DNA of 64,000 bases from Sphingomonas sp. Root241 (GCF_001428865.1 NZ_LMIV01000001.1:491776-555775), one strand, 5' to 3'. Counted from the first letter of the stretch, positions 1 to 9,945 are shown. Program-made: numbers and translations. Notes: generated by a model from the letters alone, not told the origin.

Positions 1-12
1 TAGGGTTATGGT

Positions 13-24
13 CAGAAGAGGACT
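13..24. repeat. Left attachment-site repeat of GI-1
   Basis: The 12-mer CAGAAGAGGACT is identical to 34909-34920 inside the tRNA-Leu gene. The match stops at the same T-loop base (GGACT, before CGAA) at which the GI-2 repeat also stops. Bases on either side do not match. It is short, so chance is possible, but its position relative to the integrase and arm-like repeats makes it the likely distal attachment site. Confidence 0.6.
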
Positions 25-80
25 GGGAGCACCCAGTCAAAGCACTGTATTTGAGTGATATTTTACCCTAGGCGGCGTAG

Positions 81-101
81 ATACCAACACAAGTACCAAC
101 A
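81..101. promoter_or_regulatory. Arm-type integrase-site candidates, left end of GI-1
   Basis: ATACCAACA (81-89) and GTACCAACA (93-101) form a 12-bp-period direct repeat. The same words recur beside the integrase gene: ATACCAACA at 34769-34777 and the reverse complement of GTACCAACA at 34753-34761. Lambda-type integrases bind short arm sites on both sides of the core site, so these are candidate arm sites. Function is inferred. Confidence 0.5.
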
Positions 102-471
102 GGTGCTTGGAACTATTTAGTCCATTCTGGTGCGCGGCTGCATAGCGATTGCGCCTCGTCATATGTCCCAGCATTAAGGACCGTGAAAACCGCGGAGATA
201 CGAAGATTACCACATTCGGCTTTCCAATACCAAAAATCCCCGGGAGAAATCTCTGGATCTAAGCTAGCAATCTATAATCGCAGCGAGATTTGGTGAGCAG
301 GTTTCGCCTACCCCACACTTTTCCCCACATCAGGTCAGCGATGCCATGGATTGCGCTGGCACGAATGACCGCCTTAGCCCCGAGATTGAGCTATTCCGAT
401 CCGGAACATCTTACCCCGATAGCAGGGGTCGCTTATCCGAGGTTCGCGGCCCTGCGCGAGAGTGACGTCGT

Positions 472-690
472 CAGACCGCGCTGCGGCTCGCCCGCTGGCG
501 GCAACTGCACGACGCCCGCGCGGACGTGGGCGAGGACCGCATCCAGCGCGAGATAATCGAGTTGCGCCCCGGGGGAGGCTATGCTGCGGCGCTAGAAGCG
601 CGGCGGGCTGCACATCTCGGCGCACAGGCGATACGGGCCCCAAATGACGCGACCACACTCACCCCGTGGCTTACTCAGCATGTTGCCTAA
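472..690 (+). pseudogene. Possible coding remnant in the left-end region
   Basis: The first 746 bases carry no convincing complete gene. In frame 1, from about 472 to the TAA at 688-690, there is an uninterrupted, protein-like stretch of about 72 codons rich in Ala, Arg and Leu, with no ATG and an in-frame TGA just upstream. It may be the tail of a gene cut off when the island was assembled. I do not recognise the family. Short reading frames on the opposite strand overlap it, so this is weak. Confidence 0.2.
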
Positions 691-746
691 TCCGTAGGGC
701 GCCAGCTGATACAGACGACCCGTGTCCAGCGACAGCTGGGAACAGG

Positions 747-3689
747 TCAGTCCTCAACCAGCGCTTCTAGAATCTCTTCCGCCGACACAGCCTTCACGTA
801 TTCAACGCCCAGCGCTTTGAAATGCGCCTCACCACACCGGATCTTGGCCTCTTCATCATCACGGAGCGTGGTGAAATCGCTCTTCGACTCCGAGACGAGG
901 TGCATCCTGGAGGCGATGGCGGCCACGGCCCAGTCGGGGTTGTAGCGGCCAAGCGGCGTGTCGATCTTGAAGTCGGGCGGGAGCTTGGCGAACACGCCAA
1001 CTGGCTCCGCTTTGTCCAGCGTCTCCGCGATTGGCCGCTCGATGGTCTTTGAATCGACTCGAACATGAGTCATCGGACTGCGATCCACGGGCACGAGGTC
1101 ATCGGCGTCCGCCTCAAACGGCTCGAACAGAATCTGCTCGAAGTGCTCGCCCGTCTTTTCGTAGGTGATGCCTCGTGTGAGCACGTCCCGCCGAGCTAGA
1201 GTGATCGCCTTGTGCGTTAGCTCGACGAACGCGGACGGATTATCCTTGGCCCAATTAAGCCGGTCGGACTGGATCAGAATCTGGGCGATGATCTTGCGCG
1301 GCAGGTTGGTGCGTGCCGCTAATTCGGATAGGATGTCCGGCATTGAGCCAGTGAAGCCGCCGATGTGCCGGGGCGCCGCAATCGTGCCCTTCTTCGTATC
1401 GACCCCGTCGCGCGCGATGATCAGTTCCGCGCTTGCCCAGGTGACGCGGGCGGTCGCCGGGTCGGGCATTTTTTGGAGATATTCGACCGCCTTCGCGATC
1501 AGATTTTCGTCAGTGAAATCGAGACGATAGCGCGTGCGTGCCGACACCTTCGCCCACAGGTCACGGAATGCATCGGAGGCGATCAACTCCTCGCGCCGCT
1601 CCACGAGGACCCTGCTCTCGCTGTTGTGGATCAGGTTCGCCGTAAGCCGCTCGGCCAGGGCTGTCACGGCTATCCTGGCCTCCGGGGAAAGCGTCTGCGG
1701 TAAAGGTACATTCTTCGCAGCGACCGCCTCGCGCATGGCGTCGGTGACCCGGCCGAGCCCATCGACCAGCCCAGCTTCCTCCCAGCCCGCGAATACGGCA
1801 CGGGCTTCCTGCACGCCCAGCACTTGCGGTTCGTTCGCCCCAGCAACCGGGTAGTAGAGCTTGGCGAGCACCTCCACGCTGGCGCGGCCGAACGGGCGCT
1901 TGGTTTCCTTCTCGAGCTCGGTCTGCAGCTCATCGGCAAAGGTCGCGTAATCCGTGTCGGCGATAACGGTGAGACGCGCGATCCCTTCGTCTCGCCGGCG
2001 CAATCCATGATCGTCCACTGGAAGGCGCAGCCCGCGACCGATCGATTGGCGCCGCGAACGCTCGCTACCCATCTCGCGCAGCGCGCAGATCTGGAAGACG
2101 TTGGGGTTGTCCCAGCCCTCGCGCAGCGCCGAATGGCTGAACAGGAAGCGCAAGGGGACCGCCTCATCGAGGAGCTTTTCCTTATCGCGCATGATCAGGT
2201 CGAAGGTGCGTTCCTCAACCTTGTCGTCACCGGTGCTCATCGAGAATTCCTTGTCCTCGAATGGCGTCACCGAATGCTTGTCCTGGCTGAAATAGCCGCC
2301 GTGCGCTGCCGCTGCGTCGGGCGGCGTCGTGACGAACAGCGTCTTGAACTCGGGCCGCGCGGCCAGCTTGCGGTATTCGCGCTCGAAGACCTCGGCGAGC
2401 GGCCCCTTCTTCGGGCCCTCGTCGGTATAGATGCGGTAGTCCGCAACCGAGGGCACGAAAAACAACGACAGCGTTTTAATGCCGAGCGGGCGGTTGCGAA
2501 GCTCGGTGCGGAAATGATGTTCGATCGTGCGTGCGATCATCGCCGCAGCCAGACTGTCGCCGGTATCGTCGCCGAACGTCTCACCGCGGCTCATCGTGCA
2601 AATGTCGCCTGGCAGCATCAGCTGCATCGTCTTCGCACCGGCATCGAGGTGGCCGACCTCAAGGCCGGCGTAGAGCGCGCGCCCCCCGGACAGCTCCTCG
2701 AGCGTGTCGCCTTCGTGCGCCCAGACCTGCTCGGCTTTCGGCCCGGCACCGAACTGCTTGTGTATCCCGATCCGCGCGCGCGGCGCGTGGCCCTTGCGTG
2801 CTTCGACGTCGATCAGCCGGACGAAAGAGCTGTTCGTCGCATCGCGGATGCTGGCGCCATCGACCCAGATCCGCTTGACCAATCCCAGCTGAAAGGCGTC
2901 AAAGGCGTCGAGCCGATAGAGTGTGTGCACCACGTTCACCGGCGTCGCAGTATATTTGAACATGGCGAGGGGGTTCATGGCGGCGAGCGCCTTGCGACCA
3001 GCGCCCTTCAACCCGCCCTCGACCGATTGCGGCTCGTCGACGATCAGGATCGGCCGTGTCTTCGCGACCCACTCGGCCGCGGCCTGGTCGCCCAGCGCTT
3101 CCTGGTTAGGGTCGTAGAAGACATTATTCGCGCTGTTGATCGACTGAATGGTGACGATCATGACCTGGATGTCGGCGGCGGTTGCGAACTCGCGCACGCG
3201 GCCCAGCTTGCCACGGTCGTAGACAAAGTCCTTCAACCGCACGCCGTCGAACTGGCTCGCGAAATGCTCGCGGGTCTGCTCGATCGACTTCTTGACGCCC
3301 TCGCGGATCGCGACCGACGGGACCACGATCACGAACTTGGTGAAGCCGTGGCGGCGGTTCAGCTCGATGATCGTGCGGAGGTAGACGTAGGTTTTGCCCG
3401 TGCCGGTCTCCATCTCGATGGTGAAGTCCGCACCGCCGAAGGCTGCGTCCGGCTCCAGAGCGTTCGCCTGCTGAGCCGCCTGGATATGAGGAAGCCAGTC
3501 GTCGCCCTCCAACGAGCAGACGTTACCGATGCCTACGCCCTTTTCCGCCAGCTCCATCTGACCGGCGATCTCCAGCGGAGCGACGGTGAAGGTAGCCTGC
3601 GAGCCGGCAGTGGCATCGCCGAACACGCCAATCGCCGCGTCGATGGCGGCGCGCTGGTGGGGCAGGTCGCTTTCGAAGACGAACTTCAT
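747..3689 (-). CDS. res: Type III restriction endonuclease subunit Res
   Basis: A 980-residue helicase-nuclease subunit of a type III restriction-modification system; with Mod it cleaves DNA after ATP-dependent communication between unmodified sites. A Walker A motif (METGTGKTY) lies near residues 92-100, a DEPQ-type Walker B follows, and the C-terminus carries a PD-(D/E)XK nuclease signature (NPDW near 915, ESK near 933). The length is normal for the family. Its ATG overlaps the mod stop codon by ATGA (3689-3691), so the two subunits are translationally coupled. It is the last gene of the minus-strand operon starting at 9945. All key motifs seem intact. Confidence 0.93.
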   Translation of the reverse strand: MKFVFESDLPHQRAAIDAAIGVFGDATAGSQATFTVAPLEIAGQMELAEKGVGIGNVCSLEGDDWLPHIQAAQQANALEPDAAFGGADFTIEMETGTGKTYVYLRTIIELNRRHGFTKFVIVVPSVAIREGVKKSIEQTREHFASQFDGVRLKDFVYDRGKLGRVREFATAADIQVMIVTIQSINSANNVFYDPNQEALGDQAAAEWVAKTRPILIVDEPQSVEGGLKGAGRKALAAMNPLAMFKYTATPVNVVHTLYRLDAFDAFQLGLVKRIWVDGASIRDATNSSFVRLIDVEARKGHAPRARIGIHKQFGAGPKAEQVWAHEGDTLEELSGGRALYAGLEVGHLDAGAKTMQLMLPGDICTMSRGETFGDDTGDSLAAAMIARTIEHHFRTELRNRPLGIKTLSLFFVPSVADYRIYTDEGPKKGPLAEVFEREYRKLAARPEFKTLFVTTPPDAAAAHGGYFSQDKHSVTPFEDKEFSMSTGDDKVEERTFDLIMRDKEKLLDEAVPLRFLFSHSALREGWDNPNVFQICALREMGSERSRRQSIGRGLRLPVDDHGLRRRDEGIARLTVIADTDYATFADELQTELEKETKRPFGRASVEVLAKLYYPVAGANEPQVLGVQEARAVFAGWEEAGLVDGLGRVTDAMREAVAAKNVPLPQTLSPEARIAVTALAERLTANLIHNSESRVLVERREELIASDAFRDLWAKVSARTRYRLDFTDENLIAKAVEYLQKMPDPATARVTWASAELIIARDGVDTKKGTIAAPRHIGGFTGSMPDILSELAARTNLPRKIIAQILIQSDRLNWAKDNPSAFVELTHKAITLARRDVLTRGITYEKTGEHFEQILFEPFEADADDLVPVDRSPMTHVRVDSKTIERPIAETLDKAEPVGVFAKLPPDFKIDTPLGRYNPDWAVAAIASRMHLVSESKSDFTTLRDDEEAKIRCGEAHFKALGVEYVKAVSAEEILEALVED

Positions 3690-5650
3690 CAGATGGCGCC
3701 CAGCTTCTCGATCGCCTCGTCGCCCAATCGCTGGCGAAGCGTCGCTGCGAGGTTGGCCCGCGCTTCAGCGGCACGGTTGCCGCCGGCGTCGAAGCCACTG
3801 TCCTTGAAAAAGAAGGTTGTTGGCGCTGCCGGGGCTAGTGTCTTGAGCCAATCGGCGATACCGTCGCCCAGTTCGCGTGCTTTGCCCGCCGGAATGTCAG
3901 CAAGGCAGGCGATCAGCGTGCCGCCGCCTAGCGAGTGAACAGTCAACCCCGCGATCGTCCGCATCTCACTTGGCAACGCTAGGTCGATGCCGGTCTTGAG
4001 CAGGAGCTCAACGAGGAGATCATCTTCGGTTCTCCCCAGCAGAACGTTGCTGGTTGCTCCGATCAGGTCGGCGGCAAGGTCCACGCCGGGCTGCCACGGC
4101 TTTAGATTGGAGGTGGTTAGCTTATAGACACGAAAGCCGGTATCGACCTCAGCGCCAGCAGCATCCCCCTTCACCTTCGCACCGGCGCGGCGCAGGCGTT
4201 CCTTAGTCAGCTCGGCAATATTGCTCGGCTTCCCCAATTTATCGAGAAAATTACGGGCAGGCAGTGTTTTCGGATTACTAGTTTCAATAACCTGAGGAAA
4301 CTGCACCATGATAAAGCGGCGCTGACCATTATCAGAAGCATTTTTCAACATCAAAGCGTGCGCTGTAGAACCAGACCCAGCAAAGAAATCTAAAACGATA
4401 TCATTCTTTCCTCCCGCACCTATCTGTAAAAGATGTGACAACATCTTAGTTGGTTTAGGATTAGGGAAGACTTTCGGTCCGAGAAGCTCCTCTAGCTCTT
4501 GCGTTCCGTCTCGATTCCGACCGTGAGTTTTCTCTGCCATGAGGCTGCGAGGAGTAACGCCGTCGAGCGACTCCCAAGTTCGGGTGTATACGCGCCACTC
4601 ACCGTCACGGTCTTTCAAGAAGGTTAATTCATCTCGACGGGTCTCAACAGCCTCCTTTCCCCACCGCCAGATTGTCGTCGGGTTGTCAGCGTTCGGCTGA
4701 GGAGGAGAGATGGGGGATCCATCAGGAGCATTGATCTCGAAGTCCATCGAAGAGTTATAAGTCAAACTAGTCTTATCAAGTCTCTCTAAATAATACCTAC
4801 GCCCATTTTCGGATCGGTTATACTTAGCGGTCATTGCCGGGCTCTCATGCAGAATATTGGCTATTCCCGCGCGCGATTGGTCTTTGGCAAAAACCGCGAT
4901 GTATTCATGCTCTGCAGCGATATGATCGCTGTCGTCACCGCCGCCAGCTTTTCTCTTCCAAACAAGTGTTCCGATATGCGCGTCTTCGCCAAACAACTCG
5001 GCCCCTACGAGGGCGATACGCTCATACTCGTAGTCGTCCACACTAATCATCAATATGCCATCGTCTCTCAGCAAATCTCGCGCTAGCATGAGACGTGGAT
5101 ACATCATGGTGAGCCAGTCAGCGTGGAAACGGCCGCTAGTATCCTTGTTACTCATCAGCCGCGCACCCTCTGCGCCGCGCTGACCGGTAAGCTTTTCATA
5201 ATTCGAGAGACTGTCCGCGTAATTGTCCGGATATACGAAGTCTTTGCCGGTATTATACGGCGGGTCGATATAGATCAGCTTGATCTTCCCCGCATAGCTC
5301 TTGCGCAACAGCTTAAGCACTTCGAGGTTGTCGCCTTCGATGACGATGTTTTTCGTCGTATCCCAATCCTTGCTGTCCTCCTTCGCCGGGCGCAGCGTCC
5401 CCAAGCTGGGGGTCAACGCGTAGGCGCGGGCGCGGGCCTTGCCCTTCCAGTTGAGGCCATAGCGCTCAGCGCCTTCCTCCACCGAGTCGCCGAGCAACTG
5501 GCGCAGCACGTCGAAGTCGACCTTTCCGTCGGTGACGATCGACGGGAACAGCGCCTTGAGGGCTGCGATGTTCTCTCCGACCACATCGCCGCTGTGCGCC
5601 GCCGAATCTTCGCGGGTGATGCGGGGACTGGGGTTGGTCTCGTCAGCCAT
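3689..5650 (-). CDS. mod: Type III DNA N6-adenine methyltransferase Mod
   Basis: A 653-residue modification and recognition subunit that methylates adenine in the target sequence and gives Res its specificity. Order is beta-class: catalytic DPPY at residues 129-132 (IDPPYNTG), then the AdoMet-binding motif FAGSGST at about 423-429. The region between them would hold the target-recognition domain. The DNA from roughly 4200 to 5260, covering that domain, is visibly more AT-rich than the flanks, which suggests recombinational exchange of specificity. It starts directly after the small upstream gene's stop codon and overlaps res by 4 bp. Confidence 0.93.
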   Translation of the reverse strand: MADETNPSPRITREDSAAHSGDVVGENIAALKALFPSIVTDGKVDFDVLRQLLGDSVEEGAERYGLNWKGKARARAYALTPSLGTLRPAKEDSKDWDTTKNIVIEGDNLEVLKLLRKSYAGKIKLIYIDPPYNTGKDFVYPDNYADSLSNYEKLTGQRGAEGARLMSNKDTSGRFHADWLTMMYPRLMLARDLLRDDGILMISVDDYEYERIALVGAELFGEDAHIGTLVWKRKAGGGDDSDHIAAEHEYIAVFAKDQSRAGIANILHESPAMTAKYNRSENGRRYYLERLDKTSLTYNSSMDFEINAPDGSPISPPQPNADNPTTIWRWGKEAVETRRDELTFLKDRDGEWRVYTRTWESLDGVTPRSLMAEKTHGRNRDGTQELEELLGPKVFPNPKPTKMLSHLLQIGAGGKNDIVLDFFAGSGSTAHALMLKNASDNGQRRFIMVQFPQVIETSNPKTLPARNFLDKLGKPSNIAELTKERLRRAGAKVKGDAAGAEVDTGFRVYKLTTSNLKPWQPGVDLAADLIGATSNVLLGRTEDDLLVELLLKTGIDLALPSEMRTIAGLTVHSLGGGTLIACLADIPAGKARELGDGIADWLKTLAPAAPTTFFFKDSGFDAGGNRAAEARANLAATLRQRLGDEAIEKLGAI

Positions 5651-5866
5651 CTACTTGCTCTTCTTTTCGTTGTTTTTGAGCCACGCCGACACGAGCGGAT
5701 GGCCCATATTGATGACGCCGGTCGGCAGCAGCACCCTGTCGCCGATTAGCTTTTTCAGCGCATCACGCCGAAGCGCGAGTTTCTTCGGAGCCGACAGGCC
5801 GAGCGCCGGCAGCACCGTGTCGCGGTTGATGTTCTGGGCTACGGCCATGCGGTGCTTTCGCAGCAC
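5651..5866 (-). CDS. Small basic protein upstream of mod, function unknown
   Basis: A 71-residue, lysine/arginine-rich protein ending in NNEKKSK; its TAG abuts the mod ATG with no gap. GTG at 5866 is the first start; an ATG seven codons in (5848) is the alternative. The frame stays open upstream, back to the stop of the DUF4391-like gene, but without an ATG, GTG or TTG, so the 207-bp gap 5867-6073 is treated as non-coding. Its place between the helicase/DUF4391 genes and mod suggests an accessory part of the same system. I do not recognise the family. Confidence 0.55.
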   Translation of the reverse strand: MLRKHRMAVAQNINRDTVLPALGLSAPKKLALRRDALKKLIGDRVLLPTGVINMGHPLVSAWLKNNEKKSK

Positions 5867-6073
5867 CTTTCCGCCGACGATGGTGCCGGCAACGGTTATC
5901 GTAGGTTCTACCGGCGGGCGAGGCAGCCGCGCGGACTTTCGCTCACCTGTCGATCCGACCCGTTCCCTGATCGAGAAATCGGGGTCAAACGACCACGCTC
6001 GTCCCGGGCCGATGATCGTCGATCCGCCGTTGTATCCGCCCCTGCCCAGATGCGCCCCCCTTCTTGTGTGCGA

Positions 6074-6838
6074 TTAATCGAGCATGGTCTTGCACTTGTC
6101 TAGCTCGGCCTTGGTCTGGCGCAGTGTTTCACCCAGTTCGACCCGCGCCGCCAACCGGCTTTCCTTGCGCATGGCGGCGGCAAGGGCCGCGGTCCTCGCG
6201 TCCAAATCGGCGGCGTCGGCCAACGCCATACGCCAGCGCGCCAGCTCATCCGACGATGCGGCCAAGCGAAACGGACGCGCGGCGCGGCGCGCGGCACATA
6301 GCGCCTCGATCCGTTCGATCAGCCCAGCATAGAGTGCGCCCAAGTCGCTCGATGGCAACCGATCCAACGCCAGGGCGGTAAGGAAACCGCGATCGTCTAC
6401 GGTCAGCGCGCCGGTATCGTGCAGGGCGGTGACAACGACACGTCCCACCTCGCGCTCGGCCGCGCGCTTCGAACCGAGCGACACCGCCGCCGGAGCTTCG
6501 GGCGCGTCGTCCGCATGTATCAGGACCACGGGTTGCGGGATAGCACGATGGATGATCTCCGCTAGCCGCGGCGGCATCGGTCCGCGGGTGCGCGCAACGA
6601 GGACGTTGATGGTGCTCACCTCGAGCCCGTCGACCCCCGCCGCGGCGATGCCCGCCGTCGCAGGATTGATGGCCGCAAGCCAGTCCAGCCGCGCCAGTTT
6701 CCCGTCGATCAGCCGCTTGTCGGCGGCGGTCGGGACATTGTCGGCGAGCGACGCCTTAGGAACGCGCCTTGGCGCCGGTCCCGGCGGCAGCGCGAAAGCT
6801 CCGATCAGCGTTTCGAGCGTGATCGGCGATCCGCTCAT
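6074..6838 (-). CDS. DUF4391-like protein of helicase/type III R-M operon
   Basis: A 254-residue protein resembling DUF4391, a family found beside helicase and methyltransferase genes. The middle (about residues 50-130) is a compact alpha/beta domain; the last 60 residues are predicted long helix ending in a probable coiled coil (repeated Leu/Ala, ending KTMLD). The ATG at 6838 is chosen because it overlaps the helicase stop as ATGA (6835-6838); the frame continues 13 codons further up without support. Role unknown; coupling to the helicase suggests a partner protein. The family assignment is from memory of the architecture and is moderate. Confidence 0.65.
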   Translation of the reverse strand: MSGSPITLETLIGAFALPPGPAPRRVPKASLADNVPTAADKRLIDGKLARLDWLAAINPATAGIAAAGVDGLEVSTINVLVARTRGPMPPRLAEIIHRAIPQPVVLIHADDAPEAPAAVSLGSKRAAEREVGRVVVTALHDTGALTVDDRGFLTALALDRLPSSDLGALYAGLIERIEALCAARRAARPFRLAASSDELARWRMALADAADLDARTAALAAAMRKESRLAARVELGETLRQTKAELDKCKTMLD

Positions 6839-9800
6839 TCGGGGGGCAGGATGGGAAACCAGGCGACGACCTCCCAATCGTCAAGCCCGCTGGCACCGCT
6901 CATTCCCTGTAGCGCGCCGGTCGTGAACAGGCTGTCGACCGCGCGCTCCTGCGCGGTGCCGGTGACGCCGACGATGGCCGCCTCCAGCAGCGCTTGCCAG
7001 CGCTCCATCTTCGAGCCTTGCCGTGTCTCGCGGTCGAAGCGACGCCACAGCCGTTCGCTGTCCGCCGGATCGATCCGCGCGAGCTTGCGCATATTGTCGA
7101 GGATCCGCTTGGGCGCTGTGTGCGGAAGGTGAATGGTGCCGTCCATGAACACATGTACTAGCGCGTGGGGGCTTAGCGGGTCCTTCGCGTCGAGAGCTGC
7201 AAGCGCGCCCGGCGTCTCGGCGCGAAGGACAAAAATCGCGCCCGCTGGCAGGTCATCGCTCTCCGTAACGGGCGCATGGACGGTCAGTGGCATCCGCCCA
7301 AGCCGTTCCCGCTCCTCATCCGACAGCTGCGCAAGGTCCAGGCGCAGGTCGTTGAGCGTCAGGTCTGTGATGGCGACGCCCTGCGACAGGTCTTCCAGCT
7401 CAATTACCTGATCCTGCATCGCCTCCAGTTGCCGCCGGCGATATTCTAGGTCGTTCATGTCGTTGCCGGGATCGGCCTCGATGATATTCTCCTCGCCTGT
7501 TGCCGACACGTCGAGCAACTTCATGCGGCCGGAGACGGTGCGCTCCAAGCCGATGTAAGCGTCGAGGTCCATGTTCGGCCAAAAATTGACGAGCTGGATC
7601 CGGCTGTTCGTCGATCCCAAGCGGTCGATCCGACCGAAGCGCTGGACGATCCTCACGGGATTCCAGTGAATGTCGTAGTTCACCACGCAGTCGCAATCCT
7701 GCAGGTTCTGGCCTTCGCTGATGCAGTCGGTAGCAATGACGAGGTCGATCTCGGGTTCGCCGGCCAGCGAATCTGGCCGACCGCGGGATCGAGGCGAAAA
7801 GGCGGTCAGGATCGTCGCCAGGTCAGACTTGAGGCGGCCGCCCGTCACACGGTTCGCCCCCGAGCCCGTCACCAGCGCCGTGATTCCTGATACCTCGTCG
7901 GCGAGATTGTCGTGCAGATATGCGGCCGTGTCGGCGAAAGCGGTGAACACGAGCACCTTATGGTTGCCGGGGTTGATCGGCTCGGCGCGCTTGGCGGCAA
8001 TGATGCGCCGAAGCTCGGCGAGCTTCGCGTCACGATCCGGAGTCACGCCGCGCGCCTGCCGCAGCAGACGCTGGAGCCGCTCGCGATCCGCCTTCAAGTC
8101 ACGATGCCAGGCGATCAGGTCAGCGTCCGACAGCAGCACCTTAACGCGCTTACCGACACCCAAGGCCTCGATTGTCGGATCGTCCTCTGCCAGATCCTCG
8201 ATCGTCGGGGCTTCCACGCTGTCGTCGTGTGCGGCGATTCTCGCGATCAGTTCGTCAACGGCTGCAAGCTGGCGCTCAACCGTCAGCGCGAAGGCGTGGA
8301 CCGAGCTTTCCATCCGCTTGAGCAGGTTTACCCGCATCAGGCCGACCAAGCTCTCCTCGCGGTCGAGCTGACGGAATACGGACTCGCCCGCCTTGGCGGT
8401 CTGACTGTAGCGCCGATCGTATTCGGCACGCTTGTTGGCCAGCACATACCGCAGCGGGGCGTATGCTGCGAGCGTCAGCCGCCGGATCTCGTCGTTTACC
8501 GCCGATATGGGAGGAAAGCTGCCATCGGACGCGACGTCGGTCTTGCGATTCTGCGGCGGTAGCTTTTCAGGGAACCGGCCAGTCTCGCCGATCCCGTAGT
8601 AGCGCTCGATGTGCTTGCGCGACCGCGCGATCGTCAGCAGATCAAGCAGTCGCACATAGTCGAAACCGAGCATGTCGAGCAATCGCTGCGATGTCCGCCG
8701 TTCAGCCGGCAGCGCCTGCCACTTGTTAAACGCCGCCTGCGCCAGCCGCACCGTGGCGGCTATGCTCTTGATGCCCGCGTCGGTTAGCGCTGCGTCGTCG
8801 CCTTCCGTCGCGAAGGCGATCTGGTTCTTGAGGTCGTTGAGCCGGTTGTTGACCGGTGTAGCGGACAACATCAGCACCTTGGTCTTGATGCCAGACTTGA
8901 CGATGTCCCGCATGAGCCGGTCATAGCGGCTCTCACCGTCGCGCCCCGTCGGGCGGTTCCGGAAATTGTGGGATTCGTCGATGACGACGAGGCCGTAATT
9001 GCCCCAGTTGACGTGATCGAGGTCGATATCACCGGACTGGCCGCCCTCGCGTGACAGGTCCGTGTGGTTGAGCACGTCGAAAGCCAGCCGGTCGCCCGCC
9101 AGCGGGTTGCGCACGTCGTTGCGCGTCCACAGTGTCCAGTTTTCACGTAGCCGCTTTGGCGCGAGGACCAGCACACGCTCGTTGCGCAACTCATGATACT
9201 TGATGACGGCGAGCGCCTCGAACGTCTTACCAAGGCCGACGCTGTCGGCGATGATGCAGCCGCCCCACTGGCGCAGTTTCGCAATGGCACCGAGTACGCC
9301 GTCGCGCTGGAAACGATAGAGCATCTGCCAGACACGGCTGTCTTTGAGACCGAGCCGCTGGTCGGGCAGGGCGTCGGCATCGGCGGCCATGTCAGCGAAC
9401 AGCGCGCCAAGAGCACGCTGGTAAACGGATGCCGGTCTGTTTTTCGCGGTCGCAGTCTGCAGATCGACGATCACTGGATTATGCTGCGATCCGTGTGACC
9501 GGCGCCAAAGCTCGTTGAACCAGTCGGCGACGGGCACAACCTCCGTTTGACCTTCCAGCATCTGGACCATGCCCGACGTCTCGCTTGGAGCCAGACCAAG
9601 CCCTGACGTCGTCATGTCACAATCGCCGATAAAGGCCCGGGCGGCATCGTCGCCAAGCAGCAGGGACTGCCGCAGCGGCAGCGAGGTCATTCTGACCTCA
9701 GCGCTGTCGAGCCACGTGAGTACCTTAAGCGCGCTGCCGCGGAGCGTAAGCGCGTTGCGCCGCCGACGATCGCCAGCATCTTGCCGCAGACCGGCGTTGG

Positions 9801-9945
9801 ACGACAGAAGAAGGCGCTGAAGGTGAACCGCAGGCAGCATAGCCGCGATGCCTTCGACCGACGCCGCGCTCGTCGCGACATCGATCGCACCGGTTGGCAG
9901 GTGGTCGGCGACACGATCCGTGCCGGTGTTGGAAAGCAAGCGCAT
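6835..9945 (-). CDS. SNF2-family helicase with degenerate PLD-like N-terminus
   Basis: A 1,036-residue superfamily 2 helicase. Residues 1-150 look like a phospholipase-D-type domain end (FIGDCDMTTSGLG resembles the SxNxTxxG strand), but no HxK catalytic motif is evident, so it is probably non-catalytic. The motor has GLGKT near 237-241, DESH near 320 and the C-terminal QRFGRIDRLGS near 768-778. Proteins of this shape sit in DISARM-like and helicase-methyltransferase loci. First gene of the operon running through DUF4391, the small gene, mod and res; ATG at 9945. Likely role: DNA translocase of an extended type III system (inferred). Confidence 0.85.
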   Translation of the reverse strand: MRLLSNTGTDRVADHLPTGAIDVATSAASVEGIAAMLPAVHLQRLLLSSNAGLRQDAGDRRRRNALTLRGSALKVLTWLDSAEVRMTSLPLRQSLLLGDDAARAFIGDCDMTTSGLGLAPSETSGMVQMLEGQTEVVPVADWFNELWRRSHGSQHNPVIVDLQTATAKNRPASVYQRALGALFADMAADADALPDQRLGLKDSRVWQMLYRFQRDGVLGAIAKLRQWGGCIIADSVGLGKTFEALAVIKYHELRNERVLVLAPKRLRENWTLWTRNDVRNPLAGDRLAFDVLNHTDLSREGGQSGDIDLDHVNWGNYGLVVIDESHNFRNRPTGRDGESRYDRLMRDIVKSGIKTKVLMLSATPVNNRLNDLKNQIAFATEGDDAALTDAGIKSIAATVRLAQAAFNKWQALPAERRTSQRLLDMLGFDYVRLLDLLTIARSRKHIERYYGIGETGRFPEKLPPQNRKTDVASDGSFPPISAVNDEIRRLTLAAYAPLRYVLANKRAEYDRRYSQTAKAGESVFRQLDREESLVGLMRVNLLKRMESSVHAFALTVERQLAAVDELIARIAAHDDSVEAPTIEDLAEDDPTIEALGVGKRVKVLLSDADLIAWHRDLKADRERLQRLLRQARGVTPDRDAKLAELRRIIAAKRAEPINPGNHKVLVFTAFADTAAYLHDNLADEVSGITALVTGSGANRVTGGRLKSDLATILTAFSPRSRGRPDSLAGEPEIDLVIATDCISEGQNLQDCDCVVNYDIHWNPVRIVQRFGRIDRLGSTNSRIQLVNFWPNMDLDAYIGLERTVSGRMKLLDVSATGEENIIEADPGNDMNDLEYRRRQLEAMQDQVIELEDLSQGVAITDLTLNDLRLDLAQLSDEERERLGRMPLTVHAPVTESDDLPAGAIFVLRAETPGALAALDAKDPLSPHALVHVFMDGTIHLPHTAPKRILDNMRKLARIDPADSERLWRRFDRETRQGSKMERWQALLEAAIVGVTGTAQERAVDSLFTTGALQGMSGASGLDDWEVVAWFPILPPE

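Noticed and set aside
1824..3938. A 704-codon open frame antisense to res
   Set aside because: Mirrors the codon structure of res in a GC-rich gene; no ribosome-binding site and no protein-like motifs, while res has all its motifs.
747..9945. Calling the helicase-R-M operon a DISARM or BREX system
   Set aside because: No DrmB/DUF1998 or BrxL/PglZ-type genes are visible, and the methyltransferase is clearly a type III Mod paired with Res.
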